From: JBBQXK01 sp038209775
GTDB taxonomy: Bacteria; Pseudomonadota; Alphaproteobacteria; Rhodobacterales; Rhodobacteraceae
Reading direction: 5' to 3'
Assembly (NCBI GenBank): GCA_038209775.1
Contig: JBBQXK010000002.1
Coordinates: forward strand, 91,832 to 155,831
DNA: 64,000 bases
The notes under the pieces were generated by a model. The model was not told where the DNA came from, ran no database searches, and worked only from the letters and a program-made list of their open reading frames with translations. Positions 36,065 through 44,663 of the stretch are shown here, piece by piece (the first letter of the stretch is position 1; each line of letters begins with the position of its first letter). The position numbers and the translations under genes were made by a program.

Positions 36065-37393
36065 ATGGCAACCCCGAGGACACCGAAGAAAGGCACGGAC
36101 GGCAGCGATCCGGCCATCCCCGATGCGGAACTGGTGGCGGAAGCGGGCGTTGATGCACTGCCCAGCGCGGAAAGCCCCCCTTTTATGCCCGATTCCCTGC
36201 CGCCCGAACCACACCCGGCGGCCCTGGCCGACCCTGATTGGACCGAATCGCCCGCTGTGGCGACGGTGACCGCTGCGCCCGACCCTGTGCGCGCGGAAAC
36301 TGCCCACCAAGCCCCCGAACCTGCGTCACGGACCAGCGCGGTGCCGCTGGTAATCGGTGGTATCGTGGCCGCGCTGATCGGGTTCGGCCTGTCGCAGGTG
36401 GTGCCCAAAGGGTGGCCCATCGGCGGGAGTACCGGCCTTGATGCCACCGTTGCCGCGCAGGCCGCCGAAATCACCCGCCTGTCCCAAGCCCTTGCGGCGC
36501 TTCCAGCCCCCGCGCCCGCCGCCGACCTTACCCCCGTCGAGGCACAGCTTGCCACCCTGACCGACCGCATCGCCACCGCCGAGGCCACCGTTGCGGCGCT
36601 TCCCCCCCCCGTCGAACCCATCGACGTCACCCCCCGCATCGGCGAACTTGAGGCGCGCATTGCGCAGCTTGAGGCGCTGCCCCCCGGCACGGTGATCGAG
36701 GGTGGAACCGGCCCTGACCCCGCCGCCATGGCCGCGTTGACCCAAGATCTTGCCACGCTCAAATCCGACATCGCCGCCCAGTCGGGTTCCTCTGCCGCTG
36801 CCATCGCCGAGGTGAACGCCGCCGCCGAGGCCGCCCGCGCGGCATTGGCCGAGGCAGAGGCGCAGGCCGCAGCCCTGACCGCCCAGACACAGGCCACCGC
36901 CGCCCAAGCCAACGCCCGCGCCGCCCTTGGCCGGATCGAGGCGGCGCTTGAAACCGGCGCGCCTTTTGCCACGGCTGTGGAAACCCTGTCATCCGCAGGC
37001 ACGGATGTGCCCGAACCTCTGGCCACTGCGGCGGCAGCCGGCGTCCCGACGCTGGCCTCGCTTCAGGCCAGTTTCCCGGATGCCGCCCGTCAGGCGCTGG
37101 ACGACAGCCTGCGTGCGGGCATGGGTGAGGGCACGATGGACCGTCTGGGTGCCTTCCTGCGCACCCAGACGGGTGCGCGGTCACTGACCCCGCGCGAAGG
37201 CTCTGATCCCGACGCGATCCTGTCGCGTGCCGAGGCGGCACTGCAATCGGGTGACCTTGCCACAACGATAGCCGAAGTGGCCACCCTGCCCGAGGCGGGG
37301 CAGGCGGCACTGGCAGACTGGACGGCAGCGGCAGAGGCGCGGGTTGCGGCGACGGCGGCACTCGCCACGCTGTCCGCCGCCGTGGAAGGGTAG
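36065..37393 (+). CDS. Mitofilin-like protein, alphaproteobacterial Mic60 (COG4223)
   Basis: 442-residue inner-membrane protein. A Pro/Asp-rich cytosolic N terminus is followed by one membrane helix (PLVIGGIVAALIGFGLSQVV, about residues 97–117), a long Ala/Glu-rich coiled coil in the periplasm (about 130–290), and a C-terminal mitofilin-type region (SFPDAARQALDDSLRAGMGE, then DAILSRAEAALQSGDLATTI). Relatives bend membranes; in Rhodobacter they shape intracytoplasmic membranes and are the bacterial counterpart of the mitochondrial cristae organiser. Placement next to hemD and hemY is the known synteny for this family. AGGAG lies six bases upstream of the start. Confidence 0.85.
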   Translation: MATPRTPKKGTDGSDPAIPDAELVAEAGVDALPSAESPPFMPDSLPPEPHPAALADPDWTESPAVATVTAAPDPVRAETAHQAPEPASRTSAVPLVIGGIVAALIGFGLSQVVPKGWPIGGSTGLDATVAAQAAEITRLSQALAALPAPAPAADLTPVEAQLATLTDRIATAEATVAALPPPVEPIDVTPRIGELEARIAQLEALPPGTVIEGGTGPDPAAMAALTQDLATLKSDIAAQSGSSAAAIAEVNAAAEAARAALAEAEAQAAALTAQTQATAAQANARAALGRIEAALETGAPFATAVETLSSAGTDVPEPLATAAAAGVPTLASLQASFPDAARQALDDSLRAGMGEGTMDRLGAFLRTQTGARSLTPREGSDPDAILSRAEAALQSGDLATTIAEVATLPEAGQAALADWTAAAEARVAATAALATLSAAVEG

Positions 37394-37400
37394 GGCCAAG

Positions 37401-38837
37401 ATGATCTGGTCGCTGGTCAAGGTTCTGCTGTTCGTCACCGTGATTGCCGTGCTGACGCTTGGCGCGGGCTATCTTCTGGATACCGGGGGCGGCATCCGGC
37501 TGGCTGTCGCGGGCTGGGAGTTCACCATGGGGCCTTTGCAGGCGGTGATTGCGGCCTGTGTGGTGGTGGCGCTGATCTGGCTGGTGATGCGGCTGGTGGC
37601 GCTGATGGTAGCGGTGCTGCGGTTCCTCAACGGGGATGAGACGGCGATCAGCCGTTACTTCGACCGCAACCGCGAACGGAAAGGATATCAGGCGCTTGCC
37701 GATGGCATGATGGCGCTTGCCTCGGGTGAGCCGCGCACCGCGATGGCGCGTGCGGCACGGGCCGAGCGGTATCTCGGCGATCCGCAACTGACGACGTTGC
37801 TGACGGCACAGGCCGCGGAACTGTCGGGCGATGCCAGCCGCGCGACCGAGGCGTACAAGGTGCTGTTGGCCGATGACCGCACCCGGTTCGTGGGGGTTCG
37901 GGGGCTGTTGCAGCAGAAGATCGCCGAGGGCGACATGGAAACCGCGCTGAAGCTGGCGGAAAAGGCCTATGCCCTGAAACCGCGCCATGCCGAGACACAG
38001 GATACCTTGCTCAAACTGCAATCCGGGCAGGCCGACTGGAAAGGTGCGCGCGCCACCCTTGGGGCCAAGCTGAAAGCGGGCACGCTGCCCCGCGATGTTT
38101 ACCGCCGCCGCGACGCCGTGATGGCCCTGCAAGAGGCGCGGACGGTGATCGACGACAACGCCAGCATCGAGGCGCGCGAGGCTGCGATCGAGGCCAACCG
38201 CCTGTCGCCCGACCTGATCCCCGCCGCCGCGATGGCCGCGCGTGGCCTGATCGCCAAGGGCGACCGCAAGAGCGCCACGCGCGTGCTGAAAAAGGCCTGG
38301 GGCGCGCAGCCCCACCCCGACCTTGCCGCCGCCTTTGCCGAGATCGAGCCGGACGAGACACCGACCGAACGGGTGAAACGGTTCCGCGTGCTGACGGCGA
38401 TCAAGCCCGAGCATGACGAAACGCGCATGCTCTTGGCCGAACTGAACCTGACCGCCGAGGATTTCCCGACCGCCCGCCGTGCAATGGGCGATATGGCGAC
38501 ACGCCACCCGACGCGGCGCGCACTTGCCATCATGGCGGCCATCGAGCGTGGCGAGGGGTCGGATGATGCCGTCGTGCGCGGCTGGCTTGCCCGCGCGCTG
38601 ACCGCGCCACGAGGGCCGCAATGGTGCTGTGACACCTGTCAGGCGATCCACGCGCAATGGACGCCCGTCTGCACCAATTGCGCGGGGTTCGACACGCTCA
38701 GTTGGCGCGAGCCACCCGAGGGCGACGGGCCGAGTGCGACGGGGGCCGAGTTGCTGCCGCTGCTGGTGGGGGTGCCGAAGCCTGTGCCAGTGATGGATGA
38801 CGACGTGATCGACATGCCCAAAGGAGACCCCCGTTGA
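37401..38837 (+). CDS. hemY: HemY family TPR membrane protein
   Basis: 478-residue protein with two N-terminal membrane helices (LVKVLLFVTVIAVLTLGAGY and a second around residue 50) and then helical tetratricopeptide-like repeats. The HemY_N pattern YFDRNRERKGYQALADGMMA is clear. Its exact role in tetrapyrrole metabolism is unsettled despite the name. The C terminus carries a Cys motif, CDTCQ…CTNC, spaced like a zinc ribbon. It begins 7 bp after mic60 and its stop overlaps the next gene. Confidence 0.87.
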   Translation: MIWSLVKVLLFVTVIAVLTLGAGYLLDTGGGIRLAVAGWEFTMGPLQAVIAACVVVALIWLVMRLVALMVAVLRFLNGDETAISRYFDRNRERKGYQALADGMMALASGEPRTAMARAARAERYLGDPQLTTLLTAQAAELSGDASRATEAYKVLLADDRTRFVGVRGLLQQKIAEGDMETALKLAEKAYALKPRHAETQDTLLKLQSGQADWKGARATLGAKLKAGTLPRDVYRRRDAVMALQEARTVIDDNASIEAREAAIEANRLSPDLIPAAAMAARGLIAKGDRKSATRVLKKAWGAQPHPDLAAAFAEIEPDETPTERVKRFRVLTAIKPEHDETRMLLAELNLTAEDFPTARRAMGDMATRHPTRRALAIMAAIERGEGSDDAVVRGWLARALTAPRGPQWCCDTCQAIHAQWTPVCTNCAGFDTLSWREPPEGDGPSATGAELLPLLVGVPKPVPVMDDDVIDMPKGDPR

Positions 38838-39070
38838 TCTGCGTGTTCGTCCAGTTCCGCTGTACCCCCGGCCAGACCTATGCCGTGGCCGATGCGATCT
38901 ATGACCGCGAGGCGGTAAGCGAGTTGTTCTCGACCAGCGGCGAATACGACCTGATCGCCAAGGTCTATATCCCCGAGGGCGAGGATGTGGGGCGTTACCT
39001 GTCCGAACGGCTGTTCGACATCCCGGGCATCGTGCGGACGCTGACGACGATGACGTTCAAGGCGTTCTGA
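38834..39070 (+). CDS. Lrp/AsnC ligand-binding (RAM) domain protein, TTG start
   Basis: 78-residue protein consisting only of the effector-binding half of Lrp/AsnC regulators; FSTSGEYDLIAKVYIPEGED and a final TLTTMTFKAF match the RAM fold. There is no helix-turn-helix, so it cannot bind DNA alone. The start codon is TTG overlapping the hemY TGA; AAAGGAG about eight bases upstream supports it, and there is no ATG that would keep the first strand. Stand-alone RAM proteins may form rings that sense amino acids. Confidence 0.85.
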   Translation: MICVFVQFRCTPGQTYAVADAIYDREAVSELFSTSGEYDLIAKVYIPEGEDVGRYLSERLFDIPGIVRTLTTMTFKAF

Positions 39071-39077
39071 CGCACCG

Positions 39078-39374
39078 TCAGCCGCCGCAATCGGGAGCCG
39101 GGAACGGCGTGGGGCCGTCGAACCGCAGTTCGGTATCCGCGAAGGTCACAACGAAGCCCCCCGTATCCGCCGCCCATGAACCTTTGCCATATGCCGGATG
39201 TTCCGCGCCGCAGTCGTCGGCAATCGTGATCTCATCTGCCCGGTCGTCCGCATTCACCAGAATCGCACCCCCCTCAATTGGATCAAGCGCATAGGTGACC
39301 CCCGTGTCGGTCAGGTAGACTTCCTGCGCCTGCGCGGAACCCGCCAGCAACAGCAGACATACCGCCCGGATCAT
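39078..39374 (-). CDS. Small secreted protein of unknown function
   Basis: 98-residue protein with a signal peptide (MIRAVCLLLLAGSAQAQ, cleavage after AQA). The mature part is acidic with Cys at CGAEHPAYGKG and at the end (APDCGG), which could form a disulfide. No family recognised. Start overlaps the MmcQ stop (ATGA), so it is co-translated. Confidence 0.75.
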   Translation of the reverse strand: MIRAVCLLLLAGSAQAQEVYLTDTGVTYALDPIEGGAILVNADDRADEITIADDCGAEHPAYGKGSWAADTGGFVVTFADTELRFDGPTPFPAPDCGG

Positions 39375-39751
39375 GACGCCGCCGTCGGAGCAGCATCCCA
39401 CGCCTTCAGCCACCGCTTCGGAGCGGCATCGCGCCACTGCCGGATCAGCCGGGCCTTGGCCCAACCGGAATCAAGCCTCCCGGCGCGGGCAAGGATCAGG
39501 CCATGCGGGGTATAGTGCGGATGGACAAAGAACGTGTCGGGGTCGGCGGCCAGCAGCATCTCGCGCTCCTCCGCATCGGCCTTGAACACCGCACCGTCGG
39601 CCATCATGCCCCAGCAGCACCACATCTTGCCATGCGCTTTCAGCACCTCGTGCCCCCAGGGATGGGCCACCGAGACCTGCGGCAGGTCCAGCGACAGGGC
39701 AAGCGCGCGCAGGTCGGGCCAGCCGTTGATAATCTCGGTTCCGTCGCCCAT
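39371..39751 (-). CDS. MmcQ/YjbR family DNA-binding protein
   Basis: 126-residue protein of the CyaY-like MmcQ/YjbR fold, with LDLPQVSVAHPWGHEVLKAH near residue 20, a middle AVFKADAEEREMLLAADP, and the family end ARLIRQWRDAAPKRWLKAW. Function is not well defined. The start at 39751 follows the polA stop by 19 bp; an in-frame extension upstream would run into polA. Confidence 0.88.
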   Translation of the reverse strand: MGDGTEIINGWPDLRALALSLDLPQVSVAHPWGHEVLKAHGKMWCCWGMMADGAVFKADAEEREMLLAADPDTFFVHPHYTPHGLILARAGRLDSGWAKARLIRQWRDAAPKRWLKAWDAAPTAAS

Positions 39752-39770
39752 TTCCGCACACTTTCCGCCG

Positions 39771-42554
39771 CTAGTGGGCCGCAGCCCAGTTCGCCCCTTT
39801 ACCCGCCTCGACCACCAACCGCACTGACAGGTCAACGGCGGGGTGTGATGCCCCCTCCATCACGTCGCGCGCCACCGGGATCAGCGCATCAACCGCATCC
39901 TCGGCCACCTCGAACAGCAACTCGTCATGCACCTGCAGCAGCATCTTCGCGTCAAGGCCCCGGATCGCCGCAGGCATGCGGATCATCGCGCGGCGGATCA
40001 CGTCGGCCGCCGTGCCCTGGATCGGCGCGTTGATTGCCGCGCGCTTCGCAAACCCCGCGCCCGGCCCCTTGGCGTTGATCTCGGGCGTATGGATTTTCCG
40101 GCCGAACAGGGTCTGCACATACCCCGCCCCTTGGGCGAACCGGATCGTTTCGGCCATGTATTCCTTGATCCCCGGGAACCGCTCGAAGTAGCGGTCGATA
40201 AAGCCCTGCGCCTCAACCCTCGGGATGCGCAGGTTGCGGGCAAGGCCGAAGCCCGAGATGCCGTAGATCACGCCGAAATTGATCGCCTTGGCGCGGCGGC
40301 GGATGTCCGGGGTCATCTGGTCAAGGGGTACGCTGAACATCTCGCTTGCCGTCATCGCGTGGATGTCGATGCCGTCGGCAAATGCCTGTTTCAGCGCGGG
40401 AATATCGGCGATGTGGGCAAGGATGCGCAACTCGATCTGGCTGTAGTCCAGCGACACCAGCACCCGGCCCTTCGGGGCCACGAACGCCTCGCGGATGCGG
40501 CGGCCCTCTTCGGTGCGGACGGGGATGTTCTGCAGGTTGGGGTCGGTAGATGCCAGCCGGCCCGTGCTGGCCCCGGCGATGGAATAGGACGTATGCACCC
40601 GCCCCGTGTCCGGGTTGATGTGGTCCTGCAAGGCATCGGTGTAGGTCGATTTCAGCTTGGCCAACTGCCGCCAGTCCAGCACCAGCCCCGGCAGCCGGTG
40701 TTCGGTGGCCAGATCCTCCAGCACATCGGCGCCGGTGCCATAGGCCCCCGTTTTGCCCCGCTCGCCACCCGGAAGGCCCAGCTTTTCAAACAGGATCTCG
40801 CCCAGTTGCTTGGGGCTGCCCACGTTGAACGGCTGGCCTGCCACCTCTTGTATCTCGGCCTCCAGCCCCGCCATTTTCTGTGCGAATGCGTTCGACATCC
40901 GTGACAGGGTATCGCGATCGACCTGGATGCCCGCCATCTCCATCTCGGCCAGAACCGGCACCAATGGGCGTTCCAGCGTCTCGTACACCGTGGTGACGCG
41001 CGCACGGTGCAGTTGCGGCTTGAACAGTTCCCACAGGCGCAGGGTGACGTCGGCATCTTCGGCGGCATATTTCACGGCATCGGGGATCGCGACACGGTCA
41101 AAGGTGACCTGCGCCTTGCCGCTGCCCAGAAGAGACTTGATCGGGATCGGGCGGTGGCCAAGATAGGCCTCGGACAGCGCATCCATCCCGTGCAGGTTCA
41201 GCCCCGCCTGCATCGCGTAACTCATCAGCATGGTGTCGTCGAAGGGGGCGATGCGGATGCCGTGGCGGGCAAAGATCTTCCAGTCGTATTTCATATTCTG
41301 GCCGATCTTGAGGATGCTTGCATCCTCAAGGACAGGCTTCAGGGCGGCCAGCGTGGCCTCCAGCGGCAACTGGCCTTCTGACAGCGCCAGGGAACCGAAA
41401 AGATCGCCCCCACCCTGCTTGTGCCCCAGCGGGATATAGGCCGCCTGCCCCGCCTGCACCGACAGCGATATGCCCACCAGTTCCGCGCGCATCTCATCCA
41501 GACTGGTGGTTTCGGTATCCACCGCCACATGGCCCACATCGCGAATGCGGTCGATCCACACTTGTAGCGCCTCGGGTGTCGTCACCGCCTCATAGGCGCT
41601 GTGGTCGAAGGGCAGGCTTACGGCCACCGCCGCTTCCTCGACCGCGATCACCTCGACCGGGCGTTCGACCTTGAGCCGTTCAGCCACCCGGCGGGTGATC
41701 GAGTTGAACTCCATGTCCGTCAGAAAGGCAAAGATCGTTGCCGGATCAGGCAGATGGACCTCCATCGCATCCAGCGCCATGTCCATCGGCACCTCAGCGT
41801 CCAGCGTGACCAGCCGGCGCGAAATGCGGATCAGATCGGCGTTGTCGATCAGCGACTGGCGGCGTTTTTCCTGCTTGATCTCACCCGCGCGGGCGAGCAG
41901 CGTATCCAGATCGCCGTATTCGTTGATAAGAAGTGCTGCCGTTTTGAGCCCGATGCCGGGTGCCCCTGGCACGTTGTCGGTCGAATCGCCCGCCAGCGCC
42001 TGTACATCGACCACCCGGTCGGGGCCCACACCGAATTTCTCGACCACCTCATCCGGTCCGATGCGGCGGTCCTTCATCGGATCGCGCATGACCACGCCGG
42101 GGCCGACAAGCTGCATCAGGTCCTTGTCGGACGAGATGATCGTGACCTGGCCCCCCGCCTCGACTGCCAGCCTTGCAAGGGTGGCGATGATGTCGTCGGC
42201 CTCATAGTTCGGGGTTTCGATGCAGGCCACGTTGAAGGCGCGGGTGGCGGCGCGGGTCAGGGGGAATTGGGGGCGCAGATCTTCGGGGGGCGGCGGGCGG
42301 TGGGCCTTGTAGTCGGGGTAGATGTCGTTGCGGAAGGTCTTGGAAGAATGGTCGAAAATCACCGCAATGTGGGTCGCGGCCTCGGCCCCGCGTTCCTTGC
42401 TGATCTCGGACCACAACAGGTTGCAGAACCCCGACACCGCGCCAACCGGCAGCCCATCCGACTTGCGCGTCAGGGGCGGCATCGCGTGGTAAGCGCGAAA
42501 GATATAGGCCGACCCGTCGATGAGGTGAAGGTGATGGCCCTTGCCGAATGTCAT
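39771..42554 (-). CDS. polA: DNA polymerase I
   Basis: 927-residue repair and Okazaki-fragment polymerase with three domains: 5' nuclease (LHLIDGSAYIFRAYHAMPPL at the start, GAPGIGLKTAALLINEYG later), 3'–5' exonuclease (VAVDTETTSLDEM with intact acidic residues, near residue 340) and polymerase. Motif A is SLDYSQIELRILAHIAD, motif B RRRAKAINFGVIYGISGFGL and motif C LQVHDELLFEV. All catalytic carboxylates can be seen. Length is normal. Confidence 0.98.
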   Translation of the reverse strand: MTFGKGHHLHLIDGSAYIFRAYHAMPPLTRKSDGLPVGAVSGFCNLLWSEISKERGAEAATHIAVIFDHSSKTFRNDIYPDYKAHRPPPPEDLRPQFPLTRAATRAFNVACIETPNYEADDIIATLARLAVEAGGQVTIISSDKDLMQLVGPGVVMRDPMKDRRIGPDEVVEKFGVGPDRVVDVQALAGDSTDNVPGAPGIGLKTAALLINEYGDLDTLLARAGEIKQEKRRQSLIDNADLIRISRRLVTLDAEVPMDMALDAMEVHLPDPATIFAFLTDMEFNSITRRVAERLKVERPVEVIAVEEAAVAVSLPFDHSAYEAVTTPEALQVWIDRIRDVGHVAVDTETTSLDEMRAELVGISLSVQAGQAAYIPLGHKQGGGDLFGSLALSEGQLPLEATLAALKPVLEDASILKIGQNMKYDWKIFARHGIRIAPFDDTMLMSYAMQAGLNLHGMDALSEAYLGHRPIPIKSLLGSGKAQVTFDRVAIPDAVKYAAEDADVTLRLWELFKPQLHRARVTTVYETLERPLVPVLAEMEMAGIQVDRDTLSRMSNAFAQKMAGLEAEIQEVAGQPFNVGSPKQLGEILFEKLGLPGGERGKTGAYGTGADVLEDLATEHRLPGLVLDWRQLAKLKSTYTDALQDHINPDTGRVHTSYSIAGASTGRLASTDPNLQNIPVRTEEGRRIREAFVAPKGRVLVSLDYSQIELRILAHIADIPALKQAFADGIDIHAMTASEMFSVPLDQMTPDIRRRAKAINFGVIYGISGFGLARNLRIPRVEAQGFIDRYFERFPGIKEYMAETIRFAQGAGYVQTLFGRKIHTPEINAKGPGAGFAKRAAINAPIQGTAADVIRRAMIRMPAAIRGLDAKMLLQVHDELLFEVAEDAVDALIPVARDVMEGASHPAVDLSVRLVVEAGKGANWAAAH

Positions 42555-42661
42555 GCCCGCGTCCCGCCCTGCCGTTGCAGGAACAGGTGTGCCACGAAGT
42601 GCGGCAGGCCGCTACCCATGGGGGTGCCTGTTCTGCGATGTGGCAGCTTCGGGGCCGTGAA

Positions 42662-42687
42662 GGGGAGTATTTGGGCAAAGAAGAAAC
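42662..42687 (+). repeat. Dispersed GGAGTATTTG element, copy 2
   Basis: GGGGAGTATTTGGGCAAAGA (followed by AGAAAC) sits immediately beyond the stop codon of the minus-strand prolyl iminopeptidase gene. It shares 22 of about 23 bases with 51735 and is close to 55143. Confidence 0.7.
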
Positions 42688-42688
42688 G

Positions 42689-43657
42689 TCAGGGACGCAG
42701 GGTGTCCATGACACGCACCAACTCTTCGCTGATGCCGGGTTCTGACAGGGCGTGGCCGGCCATGCCGATCAGCCGCAGGCTGGCGCCGGGCCAGCCGTCG
42801 CAGAGGCGGACGGCTGCGCGGGGGGGGCAGATCATGTCGTAGCGGCCTTGCACCACATGCGCGGGGATGTGTTCGATACGGTGGCGGTTGGCCATGATCC
42901 AGCCGTCATGGTCGAGAAAGCCCGCGTGCTGGAAATAGTGGTTTTCCAGCCGGGCAAAGGCGCGGGAATATTCGGATGGCCCTTCGGACACACCCCCGTC
43001 GTAGTGTATGGAGGCCAGCGCGTTTTCCCAGTTGGCCCAGAGGCGGGCATGGCGGCCCTCTTCGATCAGGTTGCCGGAAAACAGCCGTTTGCCATAGGCT
43101 TGCACCATATCGCCACGCTCATCCTCGGGGATGGGGGCGATGAATCGGGCCCAGAGGTCGGGGAAGAAGGATGCGGCACCGCCGCCGTAGAACCAGTCAA
43201 GTTCGGATTGGGTCATCAGGAACACGCCGCGCAGGATCAGGTGGGCGACGCTGTCGGGATGGGTGATGGCGTGGATCAGGGCGAGGGTGGCGCCCCAGGA
43301 ACCGCCGAACACGATGAATCGCTCGATTTCAAGGGTCTGGCGGATCGCTTCGATATCCTGCACGAGGTGCCAGGTCGTGTTCGCCTCGATCCCCGCGTGG
43401 GGGCGGGACCGGCCGCAACCGCGTTGGTCAAAGAGGATAACGCGATACACCGCCGGGTCGAAATAGCGCCGCATCGACGGGCTGCAACCGCCGCCCGGGC
43501 CGCCGTGCAGCACGATGACGGGCACCCCTTGGGGGTTGCCGCACTGTTCGACATAGATGCGGTGGCCATCGCCCACGTCCAGCACCCGCTGATCGAACGG
43601 GTCGATCGGCGGGTAAAGGAATTCGGTTGCGCGTTTTTGTCCTGACCGGTGATCCAT
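42689..43657 (-). CDS. pip: Prolyl iminopeptidase
   Basis: 322-residue alpha/beta hydrolase that removes N-terminal proline from peptides. The oxyanion motif VLHGGPGGGCSP, the nucleophile elbow GGSWGATLAL and a C-terminal catalytic His in GMAGHALSEPG are present; the opening LYPPIDPFDQRVLDVGDGHRI is typical of the S33 family. The start at 43657 gives the standard N terminus; in-frame sequence upstream overlaps the ubiG leader. Divergent from ubiG. Confidence 0.94.
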   Translation of the reverse strand: MDHRSGQKRATEFLYPPIDPFDQRVLDVGDGHRIYVEQCGNPQGVPVIVLHGGPGGGCSPSMRRYFDPAVYRVILFDQRGCGRSRPHAGIEANTTWHLVQDIEAIRQTLEIERFIVFGGSWGATLALIHAITHPDSVAHLILRGVFLMTQSELDWFYGGGAASFFPDLWARFIAPIPEDERGDMVQAYGKRLFSGNLIEEGRHARLWANWENALASIHYDGGVSEGPSEYSRAFARLENHYFQHAGFLDHDGWIMANRHRIEHIPAHVVQGRYDMICPPRAAVRLCDGWPGASLRLIGMAGHALSEPGISEELVRVMDTLRP

Positions 43658-43721
43658 CGCTGCCCTATATAGCATCACAAGCCTGCCCTTCCACAGGGCA
43701 CAACGCAAGGAGTGTTCCCCG

Positions 43722-44459
43722 ATGACCACCAGCACCATCGACCCCGCCGAGGTGGCCAAGTTCGAGGCGATGGCGGCGGAGTGGTGGGACCCGGAGGGCA
43801 AGTTCAAACCGCTGCATATGCTGAACCCGTGCCGGCTGGACTATATCACCACGCAGATTGCCGCCGAGTACGGGCGCGACCTGACGCAGGCCAAGCCATT
43901 GGCGGGGTTGCGGATTCTGGACATAGGCTGTGGCGGGGGGCTGTTGTCCGAGCCGATGGCGCGGCTGGGGGCGGATGTGGTGGGGGCGGATGCGGCGCCG
44001 CGCAACATCCCCGTGGCGCGGCTGCATGCGGAACAGGCAGGGCTGACCATCGACTATCGCCACACCACCGCCGAGGACATGGCGGCGGCGGGTGAGCAGT
44101 TCGATGTGGTCCTGAACATGGAGGTGGTCGAGCATGTGGCGGAACCGCTGGCCTACCTGACCGCCTGTCAGATTTTGCTGAAACCTCAGGGCCTTATGAT
44201 TTGTTCCACGCTGAACCGGAACGCCAAGTCGTACCTATTCGCGATCATCGGGGCCGAGCAGGTGATGCGGTGGCTGCCGAAGGGCACGCATGACTGGAAG
44301 AAGTTCATCACCCCGGATGAGCTTTATGACCTGATCCGGCAGGCGGGGCTTGATCCGGTGGACCGCAAGGGGATGGTGTTCAACCCGCTGGGATGGTCGT
44401 GGAGCCTGTCGGCGCGGGATCTGTCGGTGAATTACGTCACGGCCAGCGTCAAGCGGTAG
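43722..44459 (+). CDS. ubiG: Ubiquinone O-methyltransferase UbiG
   Basis: 245-residue SAM enzyme carrying out both O-methylations of ubiquinone biosynthesis. Conserved opening FEAMAAEWWDPEGKFKPLH, motif I RILDIGCGGGLLSEPMA and the membrane-interacting GTHDWKKFITPDEL are all present. AAGGAG occurs 12 bases upstream. Immediately followed by a 200-bp gap that carries the second copy of the 42-bp element. Confidence 0.97.
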   Translation: MTTSTIDPAEVAKFEAMAAEWWDPEGKFKPLHMLNPCRLDYITTQIAAEYGRDLTQAKPLAGLRILDIGCGGGLLSEPMARLGADVVGADAAPRNIPVARLHAEQAGLTIDYRHTTAEDMAAAGEQFDVVLNMEVVEHVAEPLAYLTACQILLKPQGLMICSTLNRNAKSYLFAIIGAEQVMRWLPKGTHDWKKFITPDELYDLIRQAGLDPVDRKGMVFNPLGWSWSLSARDLSVNYVTASVKR

Positions 44460-44495
44460 AGGGGGGCGCAAGCCCCTGATCGGACGGGGAAAATG

Positions 44496-44550
44496 ATGTA
44501 TGCGATCTGTATGCGATCCGTACAGCATCTGTATTACATCCGTACATACA
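44496..44550. repeat. 42-bp intergenic element, copy 2 (with an extra partial unit)
   Basis: Bases 44509–44550 match 3365–3406 at 41 of 42 positions. An additional partial unit, TGTATGCGATC, precedes it, so this copy has two and a half tandem units. The element lies 35 bp after ubiG and about 110 bp before the next gene. Nothing else is visible in this gap. Confidence 0.75.
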
Positions 44551-44663
44551 CTTGTGCAGCGAACCGCCTGCGACGGGGGCTTTTGTCAAACCGTCATCGG
44601 GCCGTCATTGGCGTTTGATCTGGCAGGCGGATGCAGGGGGCAGACCCCTGACAGGAGCCCGCC

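Noticed and set aside
42580..42640. Inverted repeat GAACAGG/CCTGTTC upstream of polA
   Set aside because: Only seven bases long with a wide loop; such pairs are expected by chance in GC-rich DNA.
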